From positions 703,555-767,554 of the forward strand of contig NZ_PYGK01000002.1 of the NCBI RefSeq assembly GCF_003014595.1: a DNA stretch of 64,000 nucleotides, written 5' to 3'. The DNA comes from Chitinophaga ginsengisoli. Lineage in GTDB: Bacteria > Bacteroidota > Bacteroidia > Chitinophagales > Chitinophagaceae. The first letter of the stretch is position 1, and the number at the start of each line of letters is the position of its first letter. This document shows positions 43,287 to 53,900 of this stretch, one piece after another. Under the pieces are notes generated by a model, which worked only from the letters and a program-made list of their open reading frames with translations, did not search any database and was not told the DNA's origin. A program made the translations under genes and the position numbers.

Positions 43287-46200
43287 GTACCCTGTTTGGA
43301 TTTGAAATTCGCTACCATTTCCGGCAGCTGACCTTTCGGATAGCTGTCCTGCTGTTTTTTATATTGGGATTATTAGGAGTACATGGCAATTTTGGCGGCA
43401 GTGATGTACACGCCAATGCCCCTTATGTCATCACATATATCATCAGTATTCTCTCTCTTTTCTCCATTTTCGTCAGCACATTATTTTGTGCGAATGTCGT
43501 GTTACGGGATACTACCTATGGAATGGATGCAGTGTTGTTCACAACAGCAGTAAAACGCTTTCCCTATTTCACCGTCCGGTTTCTGGGATTGGTGTTCACG
43601 GTATTACTTATACTCTGCGCTTCCATTATGGGAATGTTAGTGGGCGCTTTATTTGCCGACAGTTCACGCCTGGGTGCCTTTGATCCCGCTTACTTTATTC
43701 AACCATTGCTTATCTTCGGGATACCCAATATCCTGTTCGTTTGCAGTGTTATCTTTTGCACAGCAGCATTAACCAGGGATGTTCGTGCTACTTACGCCAG
43801 CGGCGTATTATTATACATCCTCTATATGGTCAGCGCCATCCTTGGCAACTCTCCTTTTTTTGCTACTTCAGCGCTGAAAACAAGTACGCCCGGCCTGCTA
43901 CCATTATTAAGCGATCCCTTTGGATTATCCATCTTCTTCGGAGACACCCGTTCCTGGTCAACAACACAATGTAATCAACGGCTATTTCCATTTGACGGCC
44001 CATTACTGCTAAACCGCCTGCTATGGACAGCATGTTCCTGTTTGTTGCTGACTGTTACCTACAGATCCTTTGTATTCCGCCTACAGCTCCCGGCAAAGGC
44101 CATCCGTTCCGGAACAGAGGAAAAAAAGGTGTCTGCCATCTCCTACCGGCAACGGCAGGTACACCCGGAAGGTCTTTCCTATGTCTGGAACAGCTTCTGC
44201 GCTCAGTTCAGACTGGAAGCCGTATCCGTATTTAAACATATCCCATTCCTACTAATGGTGGCCATGTGGATCTTCATTTTCTCCGTCGAATTAAAAGACT
44301 CACTGTTGAATGGTGTCTATGGTATTCAACTCTATCCTGCTACCAATATCATTGTGGATACACTGCTGCCGGTCCGTCCTGCCATGTTGCTGATCATTTT
44401 CTATACCGCTGAACTGTCAAGCCGCGAACGGAGTACCAATACGCAGTCATTGCTATATAGCACGCCTGTTTCCAATATGACCATCTGGGCGGCGAAATGC
44501 AGTACGCTGGGAATACTGATAGCAATACTGATCACTGCCAATATTACCATTGGATTGGTGATGCAGATCTGTAAAGGCTACTGGCAGATTGACCTACCAA
44601 TGTACATCTCGCTATACTACTACAGCGGATTCCCCTTGTTCCTGTTTACCATCCTCACACTCTTTATTCAGACATTAACACCTAACAAATACCTGGGAAT
44701 GTTGCTGAATTTATTGGCAGCAGCCATTATCATATTTGGTCGCCAGTTTGGAATAGAACACTATCTGTTCCGTTATGCGCAGACACCACGCATGAATTAT
44801 TCTGCGATGAGTGGTGTCGGCCATTATGCCCATGCTTTTAACTGGTACATGTTGTACTGGTCAGCTTTGGCAGCCCTGCTTTCACTGATGACTGTCAGCC
44901 TCTGGCAAAGGAGCCGGTATATCAACAACAGATGGCGACAAATGAAGTGTAAGCTGGTATGGCTGGTTCCCCTAATCATCTTCCTGTTCACAGGTGCCTT
45001 TATCTACTATAAAGCCAATATTGAAGGTGGATATAAGAACAATAAAGCGCAACTGGAATGGCTGGCACGTTATGAACAAGGGTACAGACCATTGGCTGAT
45101 CTTCCCCAACCGGTCATCACCGCTGTAAAAACAAACATAGACCTATATCCGGAAGAAGGGAAATATACGGTAAAAGGCAGCTTCAAACTCCGGAATGTTT
45201 CCTCTGTTTCTATTTCAAAGATCTGGGTCGGCGTAGATCCGGAGGTGACCTTCTGTAGCATTTATTTACCAGGCGTTGCCCATACAACGCACGATAAAAT
45301 ATTCCATCAATACTGGTATGAACTGAAAACACCCCTATTGCCAGATGCAACAACCACCCTGCAATTTGCTATGGAAGTGATCCGTTCAGGTTTTACCCCA
45401 TTCAATAGCGAGCATACAGTGGTCACTAACGGCACTTATATTGAGCTGGAAAAATACCTTCCCTTCCTCGGGTATAACGACCGGTTTGAAATTAGTGACA
45501 ACGCCACCCGGAGAGCAAAAGGACTACCCGAACAAGCGCAACCCTCCCCTCCTGACAGTACCTATCATCTTATTGATTTCGAAACAACTGTTTCCACTAC
45601 CCGCGGGCAATACGTCGTTACCGCCGGCGTGCTGCAAAAGACCTGGGCAGCCAATAACCGTCAGTATTTCCACTATAAAACAAGTGCACCTGTCAATTAC
45701 ATGTTTGCCCTCAGCAGCGCCAGGTATGCCATAAAAAAAGAAAGCTATAAAGGTGTGGATTTCAGCATTCTCTTTCACCCCGGACAAACGGCCAATCTCC
45801 CTGTTATGATGCGGGCTATGAAAGATGCCATAGACTACTGCTCGCAGCACTTTGGTCCATATCCGCATACGCAGCTGTTGCTTGTTGAGCTGCCGGAATA
45901 CAAAGGCGCGGCAACAGCTTACCCGGGAGTAGTGTTCAGCGCTGAAAATATCAATTTCCTGGGCGATTTCAGTGATAGCAATAAGGTTAACCATGCCTAT
46001 GGTATCATTGCCCATGAAGTGGCACATCAATGGTGGGCCAACAAACTCTCTCCTGTATTTCAGCCCGGAGCTGCATTGCTTACCGAGACGCTCGCACAAT
46101 ACACAGAAGCCATGCTCATAGAGCACGCTTTCGGCAAGATGTTTATGCGGGATTACCTGGGGGCCGATAACCGGCTATACTTTTCACTCAGCAACACAGA

Positions 46201-46780
46201 CGAGCAGGAACTGCCATTAGCCAGGACCAGCAGGCAGCCTTTTGTGCACTATCAGAAAGGCAGCCTGGCTATGTATGGCGTAAAAGAAATAGTAGGAGAA
46301 GAAAGGATGAATAAAGCCCTTCACCGGTTGATGGACAAACATGCTTACCCGGGAGTAAAAGCCAGCGCAGATGACCTGGTGAATGAATTATGTCAGGATG
46401 CGTCTGAAAGTGAAATAAGGCTTATTAAAGATTGGCTTGAACAGGTCATTGTCTATGCATTGAAAGTGGAAGTATTGTCTTGTAAACGGCAACCAAACGG
46501 ACAATACAAACTGCTGCTAAATGTGCATATAAACAAAACAGACCGGAACAATAATCGTTCATTGTTCCCTGATGAAAACATAGATATCGCTGTCTTTGAT
46601 GTCCCCTCCGGCGAGCTTGATGGTCACAGCACGCCTATATACAGTGAAAAACACCATTTTTCCGGCGCCATGACCCATCTGAATATTACCGTCAGCAAAC
46701 CGCCTAAAACGGTCGCTGTTGACCCCTATTGCTATCTGCCGGATGCAAATCAGGCAGATAACCTGGCAGCGGTGAAATAA
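43280..46780 (+). CDS. ABC-2-type permease fused to an M1 family metallopeptidase domain
   Basis: This 1166-residue protein has two parts. The first (about residues 1-570) is an ABC permease with many membrane helices and two repeats of a six-helix set. The second (about residues 590-1166) is a gluzincin aminopeptidase domain: AHEVAHQWWANKL near residue 912 and the second zinc Glu in LLTETLAQY 19 residues later. The GxMEN loop of classic M1 aminopeptidases is replaced (AYPGVVFSAENI). Fusing a transporter with a peptidase suggests processing of a peptide as it is exported or imported. It overlaps the ATPase gene by 7 bp. Confidence 0.9.
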   Translation: MLSTLFGFEIRYHFRQLTFRIAVLLFFILGLLGVHGNFGGSDVHANAPYVITYIISILSLFSIFVSTLFCANVVLRDTTYGMDAVLFTTAVKRFPYFTVRFLGLVFTVLLILCASIMGMLVGALFADSSRLGAFDPAYFIQPLLIFGIPNILFVCSVIFCTAALTRDVRATYASGVLLYILYMVSAILGNSPFFATSALKTSTPGLLPLLSDPFGLSIFFGDTRSWSTTQCNQRLFPFDGPLLLNRLLWTACSCLLLTVTYRSFVFRLQLPAKAIRSGTEEKKVSAISYRQRQVHPEGLSYVWNSFCAQFRLEAVSVFKHIPFLLMVAMWIFIFSVELKDSLLNGVYGIQLYPATNIIVDTLLPVRPAMLLIIFYTAELSSRERSTNTQSLLYSTPVSNMTIWAAKCSTLGILIAILITANITIGLVMQICKGYWQIDLPMYISLYYYSGFPLFLFTILTLFIQTLTPNKYLGMLLNLLAAAIIIFGRQFGIEHYLFRYAQTPRMNYSAMSGVGHYAHAFNWYMLYWSALAALLSLMTVSLWQRSRYINNRWRQMKCKLVWLVPLIIFLFTGAFIYYKANIEGGYKNNKAQLEWLARYEQGYRPLADLPQPVITAVKTNIDLYPEEGKYTVKGSFKLRNVSSVSISKIWVGVDPEVTFCSIYLPGVAHTTHDKIFHQYWYELKTPLLPDATTTLQFAMEVIRSGFTPFNSEHTVVTNGTYIELEKYLPFLGYNDRFEISDNATRRAKGLPEQAQPSPPDSTYHLIDFETTVSTTRGQYVVTAGVLQKTWAANNRQYFHYKTSAPVNYMFALSSARYAIKKESYKGVDFSILFHPGQTANLPVMMRAMKDAIDYCSQHFGPYPHTQLLLVELPEYKGAATAYPGVVFSAENINFLGDFSDSNKVNHAYGIIAHEVAHQWWANKLSPVFQPGAALLTETLAQYTEAMLIEHAFGKMFMRDYLGADNRLYFSLSNTDEQELPLARTSRQPFVHYQKGSLAMYGVKEIVGEERMNKALHRLMDKHAYPGVKASADDLVNELCQDASESEIRLIKDWLEQVIVYALKVEVLSCKRQPNGQYKLLLNVHINKTDRNNNRSLFPDENIDIAVFDVPSGELDGHSTPIYSEKHHFSGAMTHLNITVSKPPKTVAVDPYCYLPDANQADNLAAVK

Positions 46781-46787
46781 AACACAA

Positions 46788-46829
46788 AACCGGCCATTTC
46801 TATGCTTAAAAACATAAAAATGGCCGGTT
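46788..46829. terminator. Bidirectional terminator
   Basis: AACCGGCCATTT and AAATGGCCGGTT pair around an 18-base loop. It lies between convergent ends at 46780 and 46843. Confidence 0.9.
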
Positions 46830-46842
46830 CACATATAACACA

Positions 46843-47157
46843 TTATCTTATCAGGGTAAAGGCTCCTTTCTGCATCAGTTTTTCCTTCTCCTGTCCAAAG
46901 AAACAATAGGTAACAATATGAACGTACGATCCTGCTGGTTGCAGCTCGCCTTTAAACTTACCGTCCCAGTGTACAGACGCATTATTGGACGAAAATACCA
47001 GTTGTCCCCAGCGGTTAAAGATCTGGATATTGTATACTGCCACTCCTCTCGACTTTACAACAAACTTGTCATTCACACCATCTCTGTTTGGTGTAAAAGC
47101 CGTAGGAACATACAGGGAATTATTAAAGGTGACATACACTGCCATGAAAGCCTTCAT
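46843..47157 (-). CDS. Orphan gliding-motility-type (CHU_C) C-terminal domain
   Basis: The 104-residue product is almost wholly a CHU_C/T9SS type B sorting domain: YVPTAFTPNRDGVNDKF, IQIFNRWGQLVFSS, WDGKFKGELQPAGSY and a final KGAFTLIR. In intact proteins this domain is the last 80-90 residues of a large surface protein. Here it stands alone: no signal peptide and no passenger are upstream, and the reading frame overlaps a plus-strand gene start region. It is probably the remnant of a lost adhesin or gliding protein. A short protein secreted with help of a partner is less likely. Confidence 0.65.
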   Translation of the reverse strand: MKAFMAVYVTFNNSLYVPTAFTPNRDGVNDKFVVKSRGVAVYNIQIFNRWGQLVFSSNNASVHWDGKFKGELQPAGSYVHIVTYCFFGQEKEKLMQKGAFTLIR

Positions 47158-47211
47158 AAAAAACGCTGTCTGGAAAAGCGATACATTTACAGTAGAATAA
47201 AGTATGTTATT

Positions 47212-47634
47212 ATGCCAAAGGATTATTTCCTGGAGATGATTGAAGAATTAGGCAGGGTCTTAAGGGCTGTTATAAGTGCTAAGAGAAGCGAGCCGGCAAG
47301 AGCCCTGCAGGAAATTAATACGGTATTTACCGCCACCAAATTCAGCACGAAAGACTTCTTCGACAGCCTGAGTACCGCCGAACTGGAAGCATTTATTAAG
47401 GAACAGGACGTCCATTATTCCACACTAGATGTACTAACGGACCTCTTATTTGAAGAAGCCGATATCAGACTCAATATGGGCGATTATGTAACAGTGGAAG
47501 CACTCTTAAATAAGATTGCCTTCCTCATTACCTACATTTCAAATAAGGAATCGGAAGCGAAGGTCCTCTCCCTAAAGCGTGGCCCACAAAAGGAACGTCT
47601 AAATTTCCTCCTCACAAGCCTGCATAAATCATAA
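47212..47634 (+). CDS. Conserved-looking helical protein of unknown function (140 residues)
   Basis: From ATG 47212 the product starts MPKDYFLEMIEELGRVLRAV and is mainly alpha-helical, with KFSTKDFFDSLSTAELEAF and a C-terminal LLNKIAFLITYISNKESE. No signal peptide or membrane helix is seen. The frame is open from 46918 upstream, but this part overlaps the antisense CHU_C domain and does not look coding. I do not recognise the family. It is divergent from the orphan CHU_C domain gene and convergent with the M81 peptidase gene. Confidence 0.65.
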   Translation: MPKDYFLEMIEELGRVLRAVISAKRSEPARALQEINTVFTATKFSTKDFFDSLSTAELEAFIKEQDVHYSTLDVLTDLLFEEADIRLNMGDYVTVEALLNKIAFLITYISNKESEAKVLSLKRGPQKERLNFLLTSLHKS

Positions 47635-47689
47635 AAACACTAAAAAAAAGACAAAGAAACACTAATAAAGAAACCGCCTACCCCCCAAC

Positions 47690-47853
47690 AGCGACAGCGG
47701 AAGTAGCACCCGGTTTCAGATGAGAATGGCGGGCCTTCGGCTCTCCGGTGACACGACCGATGCTGCCCAATAGATATCCAACCCCAACCCGCTTGACAAC
47801 GCTAAATAGCCTTCCAGAGAGGCGCCGACCGACATCCCATACTGAAACCGGCG
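47690..47853 (-). other. Structured GC-rich 3' region after the M81 peptidase gene
   Basis: This 160-base stretch is clearly more GC-rich than its flanks. On the minus strand AGTAGCGCCGGTTTCAG, starting right at the M81 stop codon, can pair with CTGAAACCGGGTGCTACT about 130 bases later. A T8 run follows at 47643-47650. This fits a folded 3' UTR with terminator, or a small RNA. No known RNA family was recognised. Confidence 0.4.
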
Positions 47854-49431
47854 CTACTTAGCGTGTAAAGAAGCCCTCAGCCTATCTGACGAAGGCACCA
47901 ACTTCGCCGAAAGATCCGGCTCTTTCATACTCTTGTCCAGCGGAAACATCGGGCGTTGAATTCTCTTATATGGCAGCCGTTCCAGGTCCTGATCCACCCC
48001 ACCCGGTGTTAACGCCAGTATCCAATCAGCCCTCATATTATACAATTCCGGCTCCAGATACCCGATCTTCACAACAACAATATCTGATTTCCGCGGATTC
48101 AACCCCAACCTGGTAAAGTCATTTTCTTTGTGATAAGGTTTCCGCTTCTGCGTAACAATCACGTGCACACTCCCTACTTTCACCACCACCTCCACTTCTG
48201 CATCCTTATCGCCTTTTTCAATAGCTTCCACGGTACCAGCCAGTCTTACCGGCGGCGCATAACGCGCATCCACGGCAGCACCGGCATAAGCATCTACGCG
48301 ACCACCTACACCTGCTTCCATCGCCTTTTTCACCAGCTCAGGACCGGGAATAGAGGCATAGATCAATGAAGGACCATTCTCCGACTGGAATTCCTTTCGT
48401 TTCAGGATCTCCGTTAAAGTCCAGGTTACATCACCAGCACCACCGGCAGTAGGATTATCGCCGGAATCACTGATAAAGAAAGGATGTTTGGCACTGGCAA
48501 TCGCCTTGTCCAGCGCGCCCTGCAGATTGTCAGTAGGTGCAACGAAGGTATAACCGAAACGGGCATCCCAGAAGCTTTTGGCCAGCTGTTCAGCCGTATG
48601 CGTTACTTTCTGTTTATCATCGCCGGTCACCATTACCACTGCATGGTTACGCGGCTCATCTGCCCAGGCATATCCCACCCAGATGGCGGCGTCAATGATA
48701 CCTGGTTGTGCAGCCGCAGGTGCGACAGCCTTATAAACAGTCTTTGCAGGCTCTATACGCGTACTTGTCTTTTCTCCCGGCAACAACACAGGAATAGGTA
48801 TCCAGGCTTTAAATGCAGGCTTTCCCTTACCGCTCTCTATCCTTTGCAGCAGGTGCTGCACTGCCCGCTGTTTGGTTTCCATAGCATCTTCATGCGGCGC
48901 CATCCTGTAACAGGTGATCAGGTCAGTATTCTCTGCCAGTCGCCAGGATACGTTGCCATGCAGGTCCATAGAGGTAGAGATAATTGTTTTGTTACCGATC
49001 ACTTTCCGGATACGTGTAATAAAATCTCCTTCCGGATCATCCAGCCCTACCACACTCATAGCCCCATGAATATCGAAGAACAGGCCATCATACGGGGCAT
49101 TCTTCTTCAATGAATCCAGCGTTTGTCTCACCAGTGATTCGTATGCCTCTCGGGTAACCGCTCCTCCCGGTAAAGATTTGCCGATCAGGGCAGGTATCCA
49201 TACCGCCCGGTAACGTAAAGGAGAGTCCACACCAAAAAAGGGATAAGCATTGAATACATCCGCCCCATACCTCGCATGGAACGCCTCCTCTTTTGTTAAT
49301 GCAGGAGAAAAGGTACTGGACTCTATCGCCAGACCGGCAATAGCGATACGGGGAAGATGTTTCGTTTGTGCATTTACAGTAGCTGACACCAATGAACAAC
49401 ATGACACCATTAGCAGAAGGAAACGCCTCAT
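47854..49431 (-). CDS. M81 family metallopeptidase (MlrC-like), secreted
   Basis: The 525-residue protein has a signal peptide (FLLLMVSCCSLVSATVNAQ) followed by an MlrC-type fold: RIAIAGLAIESSTFSP near residue 30, LFFDIHGAMSVVG with the metal-binding Asp/His near residue 117, TSMDLHGNVS and SDSGDNPTAGGAGD near residue 330. MlrC was described as a microcystin-degrading peptidase, and members hydrolyse small cyclic or linear peptides. The natural substrate here is unknown. Its 3' end carries an unusual folded region. Confidence 0.88.
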   Translation of the reverse strand: MRRFLLLMVSCCSLVSATVNAQTKHLPRIAIAGLAIESSTFSPALTKEEAFHARYGADVFNAYPFFGVDSPLRYRAVWIPALIGKSLPGGAVTREAYESLVRQTLDSLKKNAPYDGLFFDIHGAMSVVGLDDPEGDFITRIRKVIGNKTIISTSMDLHGNVSWRLAENTDLITCYRMAPHEDAMETKQRAVQHLLQRIESGKGKPAFKAWIPIPVLLPGEKTSTRIEPAKTVYKAVAPAAAQPGIIDAAIWVGYAWADEPRNHAVVMVTGDDKQKVTHTAEQLAKSFWDARFGYTFVAPTDNLQGALDKAIASAKHPFFISDSGDNPTAGGAGDVTWTLTEILKRKEFQSENGPSLIYASIPGPELVKKAMEAGVGGRVDAYAGAAVDARYAPPVRLAGTVEAIEKGDKDAEVEVVVKVGSVHVIVTQKRKPYHKENDFTRLGLNPRKSDIVVVKIGYLEPELYNMRADWILALTPGGVDQDLERLPYKRIQRPMFPLDKSMKEPDLSAKLVPSSDRLRASLHAK

Positions 49432-49548
49432 ATATAAGATTTTAGCTGATAAATCCAGAGAATAAGCGCAGTCAATTTAATCAAAAACTCCCTCATTTTA
49501 TAATGAAGCGCTAAGGCTATTCAAGCATTCCCCGGATGCATCATCTGA

Positions 49549-50931
49549 TTACTTATAGATCTTGCCTTCCTTGTTAAATTCCCTTATCAGCCCTTCTTCC
49601 AGGTCAACAGCAGATACCGGCGAGATACTTCCATCCGGCTGCATATTCTTCAGGAAACAATACTGTGCCACATTGATGATAGATGCACCGGAGATCTCAT
49701 GCGTAGCCGAGACCTTTTCCAGTATGCCCTCTTTCTCCATCATATTATCCGGCAGGATCATTTTCCAGAGTTGCAGACGTTCTGCCTGGTTAGGCATCGG
49801 GAATTGTATAATAGACTGAAAACGCCTTGAGAAGGCGGGGTCAATATTGTTCTTAAAGTTAGATGCCAGTATCACCAGGCCATTATAGTTTTCTATACGT
49901 TGCAGCAGGTAAGCAATCTCCTGGTTGGCATATTTATCGTGCGCATCCCTGATATTGGTACGCTTTCCGAATAAAGCGTCCGCCTCATCGAAGAAAAGTA
50001 TCCAGTTCTTATGTTCTGCCTTATCAAATAAATGGGACAGGTTTTTCTCCGTCTCCCCGATGAACTTGGATACTACCAGCGACAGGTCAATGCGGAACAC
50101 ATCAAAGTCTTCCTGCATGTTATCCGGGTCTTCTGCAGGATCACGTTTACCCAGCAGACAGGCTGATAAGGTCTTACCTGTTCCCGGCGGACCATAAAAC
50201 AATGCGCGGTAGCCGGGCTTCAGGCGTTTATTCGTAGCGCGTAGTTTATCTTTCAGGCGCAGCCATTTCTTCAGTTCATGTAGCTGTTCCATAGTCTGCG
50301 CATTCAATACCAGGTCGGGCCAGTCCAGAGGAGTGGTGATGCTTTCTGCCGGGAAATCATTCCCGAAGCGGGGTTTCGCATGGGTGCCGGTCAGGAACAG
50401 GTCAATGTACTCCTGCGACATTACCAGCTTCCCACTCATCGCCGGTTCTCCTTCTTCCGGCTTTTCCACCCACAATACCTGCCGTTTAGCAAAGAGATGG
50501 GTTTCACTCAGCAATTGCATTTTGCTGATGCGTGTAGATAAGTCTGTACCTGCCAGCAGGAACAAAAAGGTATCGCCGGTAGGTAATAATCCACGGAACT
50601 GTGTACCCTTCACACAACCTATCAGGGGGAAATCTCCTTTATCTACCAGGTGTTCATGAATAAGCGTTTCAAAGAACACGGCATTGATATGGGGGGCTAA
50701 AGCCATGATAAGCAGTAACTGCGCATCTTTATCCAACTCGTTGTCATGGATGAATTTTGTCAATGGAGCATCAGGCCAGGAACTGCCTGGCTGAATACTT
50801 TCATCTGGTATCATAGGTGTAGTGCCGGGTTCAGCGCCAAAATACTGGGTTAAGCGCTTCCGCATTTCGGTTTGCAGCCAGGAAAGGTATTCCTGTAAGG
50901 CTGCTGCATTCTTGGTGTTGTCAATCATCAT
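49549..50931 (-). CDS. AAA+ ATPase of the contractile injection system (Cis15-like)
   Basis: The 460-residue protein has an N-terminal helical region and a C-terminal AAA+ core: Walker A FYGPPGTGKTLSACLLGK near residue 247, Walker B ILFFDEADALFGKR near residue 310, sensor-1 VILASNFKNNIDPAF, and an Arg finger SRRFQSII. This is the CDC48/ClpV-like AAA+ ATPase found in eCIS operons (AFP/PVC/MAC type), used in assembly or in cargo handling. Its gene is last in the minus-strand run and is 51 bp downstream of the 1179-aa DUF4157 gene. No membrane segment. Confidence 0.88.
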   Translation of the reverse strand: MMIDNTKNAAALQEYLSWLQTEMRKRLTQYFGAEPGTTPMIPDESIQPGSSWPDAPLTKFIHDNELDKDAQLLLIMALAPHINAVFFETLIHEHLVDKGDFPLIGCVKGTQFRGLLPTGDTFLFLLAGTDLSTRISKMQLLSETHLFAKRQVLWVEKPEEGEPAMSGKLVMSQEYIDLFLTGTHAKPRFGNDFPAESITTPLDWPDLVLNAQTMEQLHELKKWLRLKDKLRATNKRLKPGYRALFYGPPGTGKTLSACLLGKRDPAEDPDNMQEDFDVFRIDLSLVVSKFIGETEKNLSHLFDKAEHKNWILFFDEADALFGKRTNIRDAHDKYANQEIAYLLQRIENYNGLVILASNFKNNIDPAFSRRFQSIIQFPMPNQAERLQLWKMILPDNMMEKEGILEKVSATHEISGASIINVAQYCFLKNMQPDGSISPVSAVDLEEGLIREFNKEGKIYK

Positions 50932-50982
50932 TTCGATACTATTTCAACTGCTTATTTTCGTTGACGGTATTTGTTTACTTTA

Positions 50983-53900
50983 TTACTTTTCGCTGGATTT
51001 ATGAATATCCCCAATCTCACCTGTCACATGGTTCCAGTTAATTGAAATGTCGATGACTTTGCCATCAGTATTCCAAACCGTACCGTAATAGCGCATCTGA
51101 TCTTTCCAGGGTCCCAGGTGGCTGTCATAATGATCAGGCGTAGCTGGCGTCGGCCTGTCTCTGAATGAAAAACTGACTACAGTCCCAAACCTTTCTGTAA
51201 AGGTCCGCGATCCCGCGATCCGCGCCAGCACTTGTGCTACGGTAGGCACTAGCTTATTAACATTCTGGTACCCAACTGCCTGTTCTACTTCTGCCGCCTG
51301 ATCCACATGCTGGCGTCTTCCGGCGTTACGTTTCTTCTTATCCGACCGTTCATCATCACCATAACCATCATCCTCTCCTTTGTCTTTTCGATGGCCACCT
51401 TTCTTACTGGTCTGTATATAGTTATAATCCCATGTTTCACCTCCATCAATAACAGTGATCGATTTAAACACGTCACTATGGCTCTCTTTTACGGTCGCGG
51501 CCACCTTTTGCGCCTCTTCATGTGTGATCCTGTCGTTAGTCAGATAATCCTTCTCTACATTTTCAAATGCCTGCAATCCTGCATTCAGTTTTTGTTGTTT
51601 CTCTTTATCCGTCTCTTTTTTCTCCTTCTCTTCACCCGGCGCCATATCTGCCTTCACTTTCACAGACTGCTTATTGGGCTTACCCTGGATAGCACCACTC
51701 ACAATCCACAGATCATTGCCCTGCGCCGCAAAGCTGATGCCCGGTGTACTGAACTGCTTCTTGATATCCTCTACTGCCAGTGTGATCTCAGCTTTGGTCA
51801 TCGGCTTATGCGCCTCCAATTCCTTCAGCTTTTGCATCGCACCGGCAAAGTTCTTCAGCTCATCAGGCTTTTCTTTACCTGCATCTTCCTTACCGCCGCC
51901 ACCTTTTCCGGCGGCAGGCGCAGCGCCTGCTGCTGGTGGTGCGCCTGCTGCTGACTTATCGCCTGTAGCAGGAGGAGCAGTTCCCGCAGCTGGTGCAACA
52001 GCACCAGCGCCTCCGTCTACAAACGTACCCGGCTTTTCCTTTTCTCCCGTACCACTCTTTTGTGGTACATGGTCATTCACCAGGTCTGTCATGAATTTAG
52101 CGCCATCAAACTTCGCTTCACTAAACTTAATATCTGGTACTTTGTGCGATCCCAGTACATGTTCTATATCGGCTCCTATACCAAATTCTCCCGGCAATGG
52201 ATATTCAAGTGAACCGATCGGCCAGGTCCATTTCTTATCCGGCAACGGCGACCACCACGGGCTATCCAGCTCCACAAACAGGTCTCCGCTCAATCCCAGG
52301 AACGGCTGCGCCGCTATTTCCATATGGCCTTTAAAGAAGAACTCTCCCGGATCACGGTAACCAATGGTCGGTCTTGCATCTACATACCCTTTCACGCCGG
52401 CATCTGCATTCAGGCCTACACCAATCTTCACATCATGATCCGCTACTTCCAGTCCGGCGCCCCCTTCTGCACGCAGCCGTAAGCCTGCATAAGCAGACAT
52501 ATTCAGGGAACCGGACAATGTGATATCCTTTGCTACATCAGGATTATTCGAATAAGTGCCTTTTACCTCTATCTTGTGGATCTTCGCCGGCCCTACTTTC
52601 GCCAGGGCGCTTAATCCTACATTCGCGAAGACGAACACATTACCCAATACCGGCACACCATACGCCGCACGTGCTTCCAGCTTGAATAATTCCTTCGGAT
52701 AATCTTTCTGGTCAAACAAGAGGATTTCTTTCGGAGGAGCGATCTTACCCACTACTGTCACAAAACCTTTACCATCTACAATCACATCTACCGTACCTGC
52801 AAACCAATCTGTCATGCGGAAAGTAAGATTCCCCATACCAGCTATACCACGCGGACCTTTACCTGTTGCTGCCGGTACTCCCGGAGGCAGCGCGGCATCT
52901 TCTGCTTTTACACCTCCTAATGCGGTTACTGCGAAGTTGTCGGCCGTTTCCTTGTCGGTCATCACCAGGGTCACCGAACCGCTTAACTTATCGCCCTGGT
53001 AACCTACTGTGCCTTTCACATCGAGTACGCCGTCTATGAACTTCGCATCTATATTCCCAGAGAAAGCGCCGGCACCCATAGTCACACCAAAACTACCTTC
53101 TCCTGACATCTTACCGTCCAATAGCGTAATGTCCAGGTTACCCTGGGCCATTCCTTTAATATTCATATCTGCCACTACATGCGCCGTAGGTTGCATGTTC
53201 GCAAAGCCCAGGTCCATCGTCGCATTCGCAAAACCGCCTACCTTCACCTTGATACCATTGAGCGTAAAGGTGAAGGCGCCGTTTTCAAATGTATTGGTAG
53301 CCTTTGACAGTACATTTTCTACATCTATGCCTGTCAGCCAGCCAAGGGCTTTTCCATTCTTACGCAGCCATTGTGGAATAGCTTCTGGCGCATTGCTCCT
53401 TCCGATAGTAGCAAAACCGCTCACCTGGCCGTTAGCAATACGCACGGCGAGCATCGGATCAGCAGTGCTGAACATCGGCATGTTCAATGGTAGAAAAGTA
53501 TTCTTCAGGCTTTCCAGTACACCGTCTTTCTCTCTCACTTTTATAACACCTGCACCTGCTATCTTACCCGCGGTGATATTCACATCCACACCTTTATCTT
53601 TTGCCCCTGCAATAGCCTCCTTTAAAGATGCGGAAGGATTGAATGTACCAGACGACACGTCCACAACCTCTCCGGCAACGGCAACACCTTTCGGAGCTGT
53701 TGCCGCGGGTGCAGCTGCAGGCGCACCTTGCACAGGTGGTGTAGCCGTGCGCTCAGATGCCGGCATCTCCTTCTTCTGCACCGCTGCCCCCTGTTGTACA
53801 GTATGGGTCAGCTCATGTGCCAGCAAATGCCTGCCGCTGCTGCTGGTGGCGTCAAACTTACCTTCATTGAAATAAATATCATTACCATGAGTGAAGGCCT

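Noticed and set aside
46918..47211. Extended start for the 140-residue protein
   Set aside because: The extra residues lie antisense to the CHU_C domain and look non-coding; ATG 47212 is a better start.
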